A stretch of DNA of 64,000 nucleotides from Mikania micrantha (taxonomy: Eukaryota > Streptophyta > Magnoliopsida > Asterales > Asteraceae): the NCBI GenBank assembly GCA_009363875.1, contig CM018680.1, positions 57,047,088-57,111,087 of the forward strand, in the 5' to 3' direction. The position numbers and the translations under genes were made by a program. Of the stretch, positions 34,577 through 45,464 are shown piece after piece; position 1 is the stretch's first letter, and each line of letters begins with the position of its first letter. A model generated the notes under the pieces. That model made no database searches, had not been told where the DNA came from, and saw only the letters and a list, made by a program, of their open reading frames with translations.

Positions 34577-34865
34577 TTTAGTTGAAAATTTTATAAATTT
34601 AGTGTATAGATTGTAGAAGATGAGAGAAAAAAGTGTGAGATTTTGGTTGTTTAAATAGGAAAAAAATTGGATTTTTTTTTTAAAACCAACCGTTTCACAA
34701 CGGTTGTATTCAAACGGCTAGATTTTACATCCCACGCTCGGGCATATTCGGTGCCATCTCCCCGATATACCCCACCACCTCACCGGGGGCTCGGTATTCC
34801 CGGCCGGCCCCGGGGCATCCCGCCTCTCCCCGCCTCTCTCCCGGCTCCCACTCCGACCCCCCTTA

Positions 34866-35194
34866 TATAACGAGTTATGGTTATCCCGTTAATAGTGGCA
34901 AATTTGGGAATGCATCCCGATTCAAGTAGTAACACTCACATGTCAATCTGCTGTTGGCTATATATTTGGGCATACTAAACATGTCAATTTAAGTGATTGA
35001 GCTTTTGGCCCAGAATACTTGAAAATCGGCTGTTGGGCTACTTATGACCATTTCGTGCTATTAAACTTTCACAAAATTACATGTGTACATAATTTGAAAT
35101 CAGTTGCAAACTGTCTTAAAAGTTTTTTAGAAAGTTATTTGACTCAAATTTTTTTTTTTTTTTGCTAAAAGTGCAGCACTCCAGCTTCAGTAAA
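34866..35194. other. Intergenic, no gene seen
   Basis: A/T-rich with a poly-T run at about 35145-35163; no feature recognised. Confidence 0.4.
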
Positions 35195-35515
35195 CAAAGT
35201 CAAGAACCGATTCCGGTTGTTGACCAGTTTTGACCGGTTCTGGTTCTAGTTTTGGAAGATACCGGTTCTGGTTTTGGCCAGATAAAGGTAGAACTCTTTC
35301 CGGTTTTTCCGGTTCCGGTTGATAGAGTGAATAAATCTGTAATTTCTTGAAATCTCTCTTCTGATTCAAAATCGTGGTGTGTCGTTGAGTTCCTCGACCC
35401 TTTGTCTTAGGATTATTACAATTCCTCTGAGAACCCAAAACCGCCTATACCCACCGGCTCAAATATGACCGCTTCCTGTTTGACTTCTCGCTTCTGGTTA
35501 CGGTCTTTTGCCCAC
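35195..35515. mobile_element. hAT-like MITE fragment (right end)
   Basis: Dense GACCGGTTCTGG / CCGGTTTTTCCGG words lead to CACCGGCTCAAATATGACCG and the end GCCCACCTCTA at 35501-35511. It shares internal words with the fragment at 20626-20890 and lacks a left end. Confidence 0.4.
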
Positions 35516-36003
35516 CTCTACTCAAGCCTGAGGTCTTATTGGGCTTAATCATGCCACAATAGGTGTATAGTTTGTTAAAACACCTAGAGGTTGATAAGAT
35601 TTAATAAATGTTGAATTAGTAAGAAATTTGAATCATTTAAATTTTGTTTAAAGCTTAATGGTTAAGAAACTGCCTGAATGATTCAAAGGTGTTTTTAATG
35701 AAACAAACATTTCAAGACTCTGACTGAAACCGAGGTAGCCTTTTAACATAATCATTAATATGTTATTAAACAGTACTTAGTAAAATATAATTTTCTGAGT
35801 TCCGAATTCCGACTAAGTAAACTTTCAAGGTTTACTTATAAACATTTTTTAGTATAAAAATAAGTTAGAAATGGTTGGTCTTTTATTTTTACGAATAGTC
35901 CAGCTAAAATAGAATAAACGCGTAAACGTCATATAAAACGATTGATTAAGGAACATCTGTTAAAGGCACATATGTGTGACCTTTAACCTTTTTATGTGTA
36001 ATA
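35516..36003. other. Intergenic, no gene seen
   Basis: A/T-rich DNA without a supported ORF or element end. Confidence 0.4.
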
Positions 36004-36030
36004 CTAGGTTATTACCCCGTGTATTACACG
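36004..36030 (-). mobile_element. Helitron-like 3' terminus
   Basis: The minus strand reads CGTGTAATACACGGGG then about 8 nt and CTAG before T, the terminal hairpin plus CTRR of the family here. The 5' end to the right could not be placed. Confidence 0.45.
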
Positions 36031-36721
36031 AAATATATATAAAATATTCAATATTTAAAATTGATAATTTAGAGATTATAAAATAATATTTTGATATAAA
36101 ATGATTATGCTACGTATTAATAAATATTTTATGTAGTAAAACAACAATTAAAAAATTTAATAACTACATAATTTGTATTCGACCTTCTTTTATATTATAA
36201 GAAGGTAAGATACTATTTTTGTAACTATTAATTTTTTTCAACGACTAACAAATACATTAAAATGGTTTTACATGAAATAGGAGAGATAGTTAATAAAATA
36301 TAATTAAATGAGAGATGAATGCGAGAATAACAAGTTTCAAAAATTAACAACAAATGAACTATAATATTAATTAAATAAATAATAATTATTGTTTTTGACT
36401 TAATTTTTGTATTATAAGTATGTGTTTTCTTGATAGTAGATTTTACGATTAAGTGCGACACTTTTTTTCTTTTTTGTGTGACGACTGAATACACTTTAGG
36501 ATATTATGTCACATTGACAATTGTTGTATCGTGTTTTTTATATGAGCATTTTCATATATGAGATCATGTCTGTTCTCTGCTATTTACAATCATAGCGAAA
36601 ACCCGTTACAACACACGAGGAGGGTACTCGTTTTCATTATTTTTCAATGATGATTATTGTTCGACTGGTTGATTATGGATGATGTGGACAAGGGTCCCAC
36701 TTATGCATATATATCATATAA

Positions 36722-37445
36722 GGGTAAATCTAATTGCACCAACTCTACTTACTAAATGCATCAACCTACTTAGTGCATTAATTATTTTGACTTAATCATC
36801 AAATAACATTTGTTCATAAATTGTTGCATATCATTTATTATTACTTATCATTAAAACCAACTTAATCATTTATTATTTATTACATATATAATTTATTACT
36901 TAATAATTAATTTGTATATTAATATTAGATATAAATAAATAAATGATAACCATTTATTTAGATTAAACAAACAAACATTGATATATTTAGAAAATTACTA
37001 ATTTAGCAAGTTTTGTAATAATTAAAATTTAATAATTAATGAAAAAAATAATTTAAAATTTCCAAAAATTTAATAATTAATAAAAAAACTAATTGAGCGG
37101 ATAACCTATATAAATCACGTCAAGTTTGACAAAGATTAAATAACAAAACTTGTTGAATATAAAGTTATAAATTAAATGTTTTATTATTTATTAAACTAAA
37201 TTATTACAAATATGCTAAACTAGTAATAGTTTTAAATATAAAATGGTTATTATTTATTTAATTTAAATAAATAGTTTTTATTTATTTATTTATGTCTAAT
37301 AATGTATTAAATAATGATTAATTAATAAGCTGGATATTTAATATATAATAAATGAGTATCTTAGTTTTAATAATTGGTAATCATTAATGAAATGTGTCAA
37401 TTAATGACAGTGAAGGTGCAAATGTGGGTGTAATTAGCATAACTC
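36722..37445. mobile_element. Fold-back MITE, Mutator-like (724 bp, 9-bp TSD)
   Basis: The left end GGGTAAATCTAATTGCACC pairs with the inverted right end GGTGTAATTAGCATAACTC, and the two arms stay partly complementary almost to the centre (AAATTACTAATTTAGCA on the left, TGCTAAACTAGTAATAG on the right). Flanks ATCATATAA (36713-36721) and ATCATACAA (37446-37454) are 9-mers with one mismatch, which suggests Mutator-like transposition. Confidence 0.7.
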
Positions 37446-37555
37446 ATCATACAAATACAAATACGAATATATTTTTATGTAGAGATTTTGTGTGCATTGA
37501 AATTAGTTGATGTGATTATATGTGTGTATGCATATCTATCTTCTTATATAATAAA

Positions 37556-37580
37556 CTAGGTTATAGACCCGTGTATTACA
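37556..37580 (-). mobile_element. Helitron-like 3' terminus
   Basis: The plus strand reads CTAGGTTATAGACCCGTGTA then TTACACGG, so on the minus strand the hairpin CCGTGTAATACACGG precedes CTAG. It lies next to a 5'-like TCTTCTTATATAATAAA, suggesting abutting insertions. The extent is unclear. Confidence 0.4.
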
Positions 37581-37791
37581 CGGATTTATAAATAAAAATT
37601 ATGTAACTTTATAACTATATCTTCATATATTTACATAATTACTAAAACTAATAATACTTGTTATACATTTTAAAAATAAAAATTCATAAAAGAATGTTCT
37701 TAATATACACACACATAAATATATATACATATATACATATATATATATATATAACATTAGACATTGATGCTATTCATTATTATATTATTAA

Positions 37792-38827
37792 CTAAGTTAA
37801 AATCCCGTGTATTACACGGGTTGAAAAAAAATGTTATATATACATATTTTTTAACAAAAAATTATGTAATTAAAAAGCATGTAGATTACAAAGTTTATCT
37901 AAACTCATGTTTTACACATGTTGAATAAAATACAATTTGTTAATAAATAAAATCATCAAAATATGTTTAAAATATTTGATGTAAAAATTATAAATTATGT
38001 TTTAGTTTAAAAAATTTTTCAACAATGTGTTAATATTTATATGTAACGTTATTCATAAATAATTTAATTAAAGTATATTTATTCTCCTTTTAACACACTT
38101 AAATTAACCTGTAACTAAACTTTATATTAATATATATAACTTGGATTTTTTAAAAATTACTTACTTTTTATTATTTCAATAAAATGTAATTAATCATCCA
38201 ATCATATTAAATGTTTAACCAAATTTTAAAAGCAATTATAAACAACAATTAGTAACATTATTGTTTTATTTGTAAATGTTTTAAGAAATGTAATTTGAAT
38301 TCGTTTATATTTAAAGAATTAAATAGAAATTGTTAAATAAAAATATAAGTTTAGCTAAAAACTTCATAATTAATTTCATTTTAAATAAAATTATTTCATA
38401 ATATATTAATTATTATACATATTATAAATCATTATCCTTAATTATTAGTTACTAACTAAATACTCCCTCCGTCCCATTAAAAGTGTCATGATTCCCTTTT
38501 TTATTTGTCTCATTTCAAGTGTCCACTTTTAAAATTTATTAACCAATTTCCAAGTTTAGCCTTAAATGGGCCCACCAGAAATTTGTTTACATATTTTACA
38601 TAATTGATATTTTCATATATGTCAAGAGCATTATTATCATTTGGTAAGGAAAAAAAACAATCATTCAATCTACCTTAATATTCGTGTTTTTCAAACCATG
38701 ACACTTAAAGTGGGACGGAGGGAGTAATAAATATAGAATTAAATATGAGAGAGAAGCGGGAAACCAAAATGTGAATGGTCTACATTTGTGACAAGTGTCC
38801 ACAATTATTTTTATTTATTAGTATAGA
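37792..38827 (-). mobile_element. Helitron-like element carrying a Stowaway MITE
   Basis: On the minus strand it starts TCTATACTAATAAATAAA and GTGGACACTTGTCAC, then TTTCCCGCTTCTCTCTCATA, matching the element at 19445. It ends with a perfect CCCGTGTAATACACGGG hairpin followed by TTAACTTAG, a degenerate CTRR end. The Stowaway at 38463-38724 is nested near its 5' end. Confidence 0.5.
38463..38724. mobile_element. Stowaway (Tc1/mariner) MITE (262 bp, TSD TA)
   Basis: The ends CTCCCTCCGTCCCA and the inverted TGGGACGGAGGGAG are the classic Stowaway TIR, flanked by TA on both sides. The TIR continues inward (AAAGTGTCATG / CATGACACTTAAAG). Confidence 0.95.
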
Positions 38828-38831
38828 TAGA

Positions 38832-39391
38832 TTAATGTTTTTTTGCCACATGTCATTCAATGAGGCATGTTATGATTCATTTTCTCGCCTAAAATTTAGA
38901 GCATTAAGCATTTGTTAACATTCCTTTATTAATAATAATAATTAACAAATTTGAACATTTATTACAATCATTTATTTTCTTAAAATAAAAAAAATCCAAG
39001 TATTCATTCTTAGTTTTTTATATTTATTAACTTTAATTGTAATTCAAGTTCATTTAGCTACGATAACAATATATTTATATGATAATTTATATTTTAACAA
39101 AGTTAATATTTATCAATTATATAAAAACGTTAATACATAGTTAAATACAATATATTTATGAGTTAACTTAACAAAATTTATTATCATCACTTTAAAGTTT
39201 ATTTCTTTAATGATTTATTTTAATGACTCTAAGTATTAACAATTTAAATTGTATTTTTATTCAACTTATGCAATACACATGTTATTTAACTATTGTGATG
39301 CATATGTTTTTTAAAGACATAATTGTTTTATTGTAAATTATATAACATTTTGTTTATTAAGTCCATGTAACACACGAGATCTAACCTACTA
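38832..39391 (+). mobile_element. Helitron-like element, decayed
   Basis: The start has GCCACATGTCATTC and TTTTCTCGCC, echoing the 5' block of the family. The end has CATGTAACACACGAGATCTAA followed by CCTACT, a weakened hairpin and CTAG. It lies head to head with the element ending at 38827. Boundaries are approximate. Confidence 0.35.
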
Positions 39392-39535
39392 TTTATCATA
39401 CACACATGCATGTGATGTATATATGAGGACCACATAGAGACGTTAGATAATTATTTATATTAATTATATAGATTTTCATCCATTTATGCTTTTGTGTTTT
39501 TAAAATTTTCTTATCCACCGTCATTGTTTTATATT

Positions 39536-39802
39536 CACTACTACAAAATAAAACTAATGCAACCTTTTTTTGTCACAAAATGTTGCAAATAGATTGCATC
39601 AGCTGAAGTTACATTAGCTTAATGCAACCTTCTTATTATATAATGCAACTTTTTTTAAAAATTTGCATTTAAAAAAGTTGCATTACGAAAAAAGAAAGCT
39701 GCATTATGTAACAAAAAAGTTGCATTAAATATAATGCAACTTGACCTAATGCAGCATTTTTTGAAATATAAAGCTTGTATTAGAGTAAATTTTGTAGTAG
39801 TG
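39536..39802. mobile_element. CACTA MITE (267 bp, TSD ATT)
   Basis: The ends CACTACTACAAAA and TTTTGTAGTAGTG are perfect inverted repeats, and 3-bp duplications ATT lie at 39533-39535 and 39803-39805. The interior repeats AATGCAAC(C/T)T and its inverse AAGTTGCATTA about ten times, the subterminal-repeat architecture of CACTA elements without coding capacity. Confidence 0.9.
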
Positions 39803-39805
39803 ATT

Positions 39806-40631
39806 TTTCTTTCCATTTTTTCAACTTATATAAGATCGCTTACTTTAAGGTTTTTGAGTGCAATCAACCTGGACCCCTTCGACTCTCATTGCCAACATTA
39901 TTTTTTGCATGACCATCCCTTGAAGATTCGGCCATCTGTGAAGATGTCTTGCCCTGATCACACCAACTCATAATTAGGCACCACATTTTACTTAGAGGAA
40001 GAATTCAGTGTATGCTTGATCATCTTTTCTTCGTGCTACAAGGCTTAGACTTACCCATTTTTGTGTTGTTCGTCTGTAACTGTGTGTTTTTTTCCTCTTT
40101 TTGTTTGTATCTTATATCTAGTCTCATAGTTGTTTGAGTATTGTTTACTTATTACCTATCTAGTTCTCAGCCCCCCTACGATATCAGTTACGGTTAGAAA
40201 TCATCGCTCTAGATTTTCATTTAGCTAAAACCTAATTTTAATCTTGCCTTAAAATTTGGTAATCATATCAAATAATGGAATAGCAATTTAATTTTCGTAA
40301 TGTATATAATTATTTTTGTTACGAAAAATATATAGATCTTATTGTTAAGTTCATATATGATAAGGACCGACCCAATATAAAAAAAGACCTATCTTTGGAC
40401 CCCTCTTAACCAGAACCTCAAATTTTGTATATCTTTAGTAGTTAGCTTGCAAAGTTACAATCCTCCAATCCAGCCCAAATGACATGTGTCCATATATGTA
40501 GTTTAAAAGAAAGGCAAACACGTGAGTAAGAGCTTGAGGAGTTCGATCAACGCTAGGTTTTCATTGTTCCAACTTCCAATCACCAATCGCCAGTTCAATC
40601 ACCATTCAAATCGTTAACAGAAGGGACAACG
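39806..40631. other. Intergenic stretch upstream of a possible exon
   Basis: No clear gene. A CACGTGAG G-box-like word at 40520 and C/T-rich TTCCAATCACCAATCGCC before 40632 would suit a promoter and 5' leader. Frames at 39734-39973 lie partly in the MITE and are not supported. Confidence 0.35.
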
Positions 40632-40676
40632 ATGTCACTTGTGTGCGACTATGAAGATGAGGCGACGCTTAATTAG
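40632..40676 (+). pseudogene. Possible first exon truncated by an LTR insertion
   Basis: ACAACGATGTCACTTG has a good start context, and the frame reads MSLVCDYEDEATLN then TAG, with the LTR at 40679 beginning just after. Upstream sequence is leader-like. A short acidic start of this kind occurs in several nuclear proteins, but I cannot identify the gene. No continuation was found past the LTR. This could be a chance ATG. Confidence 0.25.
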
Positions 40677-40678
40677 TG

Positions 40679-41484
40679 TGTAACACCCCGGTCGATGGCG
40701 GAATCATCGGGATGCCATGTAGTGCAAATTGTCCAATAGCTCATGGATACGACATGTAAATCAACATTCATTTCAAATCATCAAATCTATTACATACAAA
40801 AGAAGTGATCATCAACTTTTAACTACATCAAAATAGGTGCATGTCTATACACAAGTTCTAAGTTAAATTGACTATATCCCATGCACTCATATGATTTAGT
40901 TAAGTTTACTAGGTCCATATGATCCAAAGTATGTCCAAAAGTGTCTAACTAGCAATCCCATCTAATTGATGTCACTCCCTAAACATGTGATCTTTGGTGG
41001 TTATGATGAGTTTTGATGTTTTAACATGTTTTGAAAATGTTTTTTTTGTGTTAAAACACGTGGATCGGCATCTCATCGTCTAAGCTCAAAAAGGATGATG
41101 TAGATCTTGATCTGCTTTGTTGCTGATGAATCCTTCGACTTGAGCATTTCATAAATGGATAAAAAGAGGGTTTTTTAGATAGAGAGACGAGAGAAGTGTA
41201 TGTTTTATAGAGAGAGATAGAGAGAGAGAGAGAGGAAGTGTGCGTGTTGTAAAAATGGGAGAAAGGGGGAGGGGGTTTGGGTTATGTAGTTGGGTGCTTT
41301 CACCCGTGTTCGTGTACGCGTCAAAGGATCTCACCAACACTTTCTCTATGCATCGAAGGGAGCTTATGTATAGGGCATGCGTAGGATCGAGTCCAGTCAC
41401 AAACCTACCACTACTATTGATACACCACGATCGTGTTGTTGCTAGAGTTTAGTCATAACCTTAAAAATTAAATAACCTTGTACG
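40679..41484 (-). repeat. Chromovirus LTR fragment (minus strand), interrupted
   Basis: TGTAACACCCCGGTCGATGG followed by CGGGATGCCATG matches the end of the G2 LTR at 12064. Further on, TATGTATAGGGCATGCGTAGG matches about 16033, so the LTR has lost most of its centre. A (GA)n tract lies at 41207-41235. The small LTR element at 41490 is inserted in it; the sequence at 43718-43901 may be its remainder but I could not align it. Confidence 0.6.
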
Positions 41485-41489
41485 AGTTT

Positions 41490-43717
41490 TGATGCAATAT
41501 TTCTTGCAACAATTGGCCAAATCAAAACAATCACAACGAATTAAAATGGGAATGTTATTTTATTAATGAAAACTTAATAATAATCTCCATTTACATAAAA
41601 ATAAACTCCAAATAAATACTAATCGCAAACCACAAAGAAAGGCTAAAACTTAGGAAATTAAAATTCAAATGAACTAAAATTAAGATAACTATTCCATCTT
41701 ATCCAAATCTCAGCTCTAACTCGGCTGCTCCAACCCAAGATGCTACCTTTTATCCATTACTTGCGCCCATTTTCCTATTCATTGCCTTTTATCCATTCCT
41801 TTCCCTTTTATCCATTCTTTGTTTGTATCCCGGTTCTTCCGTAACACAACCCCGACATGGAATAGTTAGCATAACCTCGAGAGGCTGGGCTCCAAGAACC
41901 TGGACTCTGAGAGGCTAGTCTCCAAGAGGCTGGATCTGGCCCAGATATTGCATCATTCTCCCCATCTTCGAAAAAAACTCGTCCTTGAGTTTTGCATTCT
42001 AACAAAAGCCACCCCGAGCCAATAGGAACATCTACACGATTCTTATTTACGATTACCTAGAAGCACATGAACAATTTAATTTCATTTGTTATCGTCTTGC
42101 TTGGATCTTGACTCCTATCACATATGTAGATAGGATCATGGTCGTTTGGTCCCAAGGCTATTGGGTTACCAGGCACCCTAAAGACATCAAAACGCTTGGA
42201 GGGAATCTGATCCTCACTTCCACCGTTAAGAACTTGAACACGTACTTGTGTCTCCATCCCTTGCATACCGCCATCTTTCAAAGTTGATTTTTGTAGCACT
42301 TGAATTTTGAAATCCCAGTTTTCCACATTCATAGCTTTCAAAACATGCGGGGCTTGTGATTGAGTTTGCAAAAGTGGCTGAACCTCATTTGAAAGTTCCT
42401 CCTTCGCCACTTTAGGCTTAAGGAAATCATTGAGGATTCCTGTTGAATCCAGAACAAAATCTCATAATTCTTTGAACACAGATTTCCTGTTTCGTCCTGA
42501 GGTTTCACCGAAAGAATCAGCCTTTTGTTTGACTGATTGAAACCTGACCGTAGCACTTAAAACCTCCTTTAATGGTGGTGTCACGGACCAAGAACTCCAA
42601 AATAATTAACCCTTGTCAAGGCAGCCCCGTTCAAGGCCTTCGTGAATATCAAATACTATTCTTTATTTGATACCTCCTCCTGGTAAATTTCAAAACAGGA
42701 AGGTGAAGGGTAGTTGAAGCCATCCAAGATAGGATGCTCCTCATCCCTGGTTGACTCATCCCAGATGGGTTCTTCCGGTTTGTTTCCTTCCATGTTGAAA
42801 AGGCCTCAAGATCTTGGTTCCCTTGCTTGAGTCTCCAGATCTCTTGTTGTAACTCGATGTCTCGGATTCGTCGATGGATTCGCTTGATATTAAGATTATG
42901 TGGGTCGACACCAAATTCACCACTGACTCTATCAGCGATTATGTAAGTTGAAGATTGATCTCCGTCACGCTCTTCGTGATCAATGAAATTCCCTTGTCCC
43001 ACTCCTCCATCCCGGATGAAAGAGTCTATCTATGTTTCCTCCTCTTCACGATCCTCCTGCTGCAACTCAAGAGATCCCTGATTCGCTGTTGCAGCCAAAC
43101 GATCTCCTCAATGTCTCGTGGGTCTCGTCCCTGGTCTTCGTTTCCTCGATCGGCGGTTCTACGGGGATGTATCCGGAAATGAACTCCATGGTGATCCATC
43201 TACAATGTCACCTGGGCTCTGATACCAATTATTTCTTGAAATAATTGGCCAAATCTAGACAACCACAATAAATTGGAATCAGATTGCTACTTTATTAATC
43301 AAAACTCAATAATAATCTCCATTTACAAAAAAAAATAAACTGCATATAAATACTAATCGTAAACCACAAAGAAAGGCTAAAACTTAGGAAATTAAAATTT
43401 AAATGAACTAAAATTAAGATAACTATTCCATCTTATCCAAATCCCAGGTCTAACTCGACTGCTCCAACCCAAGATACTGCCTTTGACCCATTACTTGCGC
43501 CCATTATCCCATTCCATGCCATTTACCTTCCTTTCCATTTTATCCATTCCTTGTTTTTATCCTGATTCTTCCGTAACAGAACCCCGACTTGAGATAGTTA
43601 GCACAACCCTGAGAGGCTGGGCTCCAAGAACATAGGCTTAGAGAGGCTGGGCTCCAAGAACCTGAATTTCAAGAGGCTAGGCTCCAAGAGGTTGGATCTG
43701 GCCCAGCTATTGCATCA
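41490..43717 (-). mobile_element. Small non-autonomous LTR retrotransposon (2228 bp, TSD AGTTT)
   Basis: Two direct LTRs lie at 41490-41955 and about 43220-43717, flanked by perfect AGTTT duplications (41485-41489, 43718-43722). On the minus strand the order is 5' LTR (right), PBS TGGTATCAGAGCCC (43227-43214), a 1.25-kb interior, polypurine tract GATGGGGAGAA (next to 41956), and 3' LTR. The LTR ends TGATGCAA and TTGCATCA are inverted copies; the 5' LTR's inner end reads TTGGTATCA and overlaps the PBS. No protease, RT or integrase is encoded, so it would need proteins from another element. It resembles a TRIM/LARD of Ty3/gypsy origin. Confidence 0.85.
42649..43195 (-). pseudogene. Gag-leader-like frames of the small LTR element
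   Basis: After an ATG at about 43189 (MEFISGYIPVEPPIEE), frames broken by stops carry two copies of a helical phrase, QQRIRDLELQQE and HRRIRDIELQQEIWRLKQGN, followed by an acidic stretch. This looks like the region before gag in some Ty3/gypsy elements. A second frame at 42057-42410 (MAKEELSNEVQPLLQTQ) is not recognised. None of these forms a complete gag. Confidence 0.4.
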
Positions 43718-43901
43718 AGTTTATTCATTGATAGACATTTGGATGTATGATAAATGATGTATTTTATTCATATGCATGCTTTGTAAATGAATTTCTATGA
43801 CATTTCGTCATCCCAGATTCTCTCGCTAAATCGTCACACCGACATACTCATAAACGTAGATTAGATTTAAGATGAACTATAATAATACCATATTCTAGTC
43901 T

Positions 43902-45464
43902 TGATGTGCAACGACCCGTACCTAAAAATAAGATAATTAAAACTATCTAACCTAAGCTAAAGACACTATAACTAATCCTAGACCTAGACTTGACCTAAAC
44001 ACCTTGTTAAAATCGGAAATCCTAAACTAAACCGCTACGTAAGCAAGTGTACCTATCAGTGACAGTATAGCTTGTGGAAGACCGGATATCGAACCCTAAG
44101 GACACTAGTTTAACAAAACTAACCCAGACTGTGAACAAATAAAATAAAGAGGGGGGTTTGGTGCAACTTCTGAAAACCTAATTGAGATTGTAACTAATAA
44201 TTGACTAAACTAGAGACTAACACTAAGAAGGCTAACTAAAACTGCAACTAACACCGAGACTGTAAAATGGAATCTAACTCCAATGAGGAAAACTGGTATA
44301 CGTAGGCTGAGAATCAAAAGTGTGGCAAGTGATGACTTGGACTGATTTGTGAGGGATGAAGACTAGGATCTTAAGAAACAAACTTAGAATGACCTAATGG
44401 GACCCAGATCAGATACCAGGTAACACCAATGGAAATCCTAAGAATGTTATGTATGCACTAGTCTACTGGGTCACCTTCCGGATTTTCTCGATATGCAATT
44501 GCACTCTAACGGGTGAATCACCTCCCGGATTTCTCCACCCGCGTGTGTCCTAAGACACTAGAGAGTTGTAAAGTTGACTACTTTGACATGGATTGACACA
44601 AACACTAAGAAAATCTAAGACAATGCCCTCCTGGGTCGTTTAACTCAAGTAACCCAAGTGAAATAGACCAACCATCTAATCTATCACCTCCCGGATTTCT
44701 AGGTTAGGTCACATATGAGAATTACAACACTTAACGAAATCAAATCCTATGGAATGTGATAACCACTCCACAAACTAACCTAAAACACCAAGTAGTAGGC
44801 CTAATATGCATCTAATGATGGAAAGACATTCCTAATAACAATAGCAAAATAGATTTGAACAAAGTTTGAAATTATATTAAACTACTGATTACACTAACTA
44901 AATAAGAAAAGAAGGCAGTTTACTCAAGCTCTTCCTTGAAATCTTCACTTCAATCACCCTAATCAAGCCCAAACATCCATGGTTAAGCTCCAGCAGCTAT
45001 AGGGGCGAGATTAGGGTTTCCAGGTGAAGAAGAGTCTCAAAATCGTTCCGGCCGCGTCCCATTTGTAGAGATGAAGAAATTAGGGTTTTGGCGTAGAAAT
45101 AGGTGTGGCGCGCATTGCCTAACGAGGGTGCATGAGGCTAAGCGATGCGCGCGGGACAAGTTAGTCGGGCGACTTAGGCTTACAGGCGCATCGCCTACGG
45201 CCGTGCAATCTGACAGGCGCATCGCCTGGGATCAATGCTTGGCCTGTGACGTACCGCCTAGGGTTAATTTTTTCAATTTCTTCGCTCGATCAATCGCACT
45301 CGATCCTGATGCCCGTTTGCCTTCATTTTCGCTCCCCCGGGACATAATCCTGCATAAATATAAGAAAATGTAAAAAGGATCGAAAAACGACTCAAAATAT
45401 AAACTATAATTACGAAAACTAACTCAATTATGTACAAAAACGGATGTGTTAAACTATCACATCA
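43902..45464 (-). mobile_element. Athila-like solo LTR (1563 bp)
   Basis: On the minus strand it runs TGATGTGATAG to GTTGCACATCA, with the same inverted TGATGTG/CACATCA ends as the Athila LTRs at 46168. It also shares GGGTTCGATATCCGG (near 44087) and TACACTTGC-type words near its 3' end. No PBS or coding is attached. Flanks AGTCT and AGGCT match at 4 of 5. A GC-rich palindrome cluster lies at about 45105-45245. Confidence 0.7.
45105..45250. repeat. GC-rich palindrome cluster in the solo LTR
   Basis: CAGGCG-CAT-CGCCT recurs twice (about 45185 and 45216), with GCGATGCGCGCGGG and GTCGGGCGAC nearby. The offset from the LTR 5' end (minus strand) is about 215-360 bp, as in the other LTRs, but the core word differs. 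Confidence 0.7.

Larger units (their letters stand above)
33489..34862 (-). mobile_element. PIF/Harbinger-type non-autonomous element (1374 bp, TSD TTA)
   Basis: GGGGACTAGGAGTCG at 33489 pairs with the inverted end ACTCCGACCCCCC at 34862, flanked by TTA on both sides (33486-33488, 34863-34865). Three-base TTA/TAA duplications are the PIF/Harbinger signature. It contains a frameshifted remnant of the ORF1 (Myb-like) protein but no transposase. The last 120 bp are GC-rich. Confidence 0.8.

Noticed and set aside
45037..45373. Frames in the Athila-like solo LTR
   Set aside because: Open only because of the local GC-rich palindromes; no domain.
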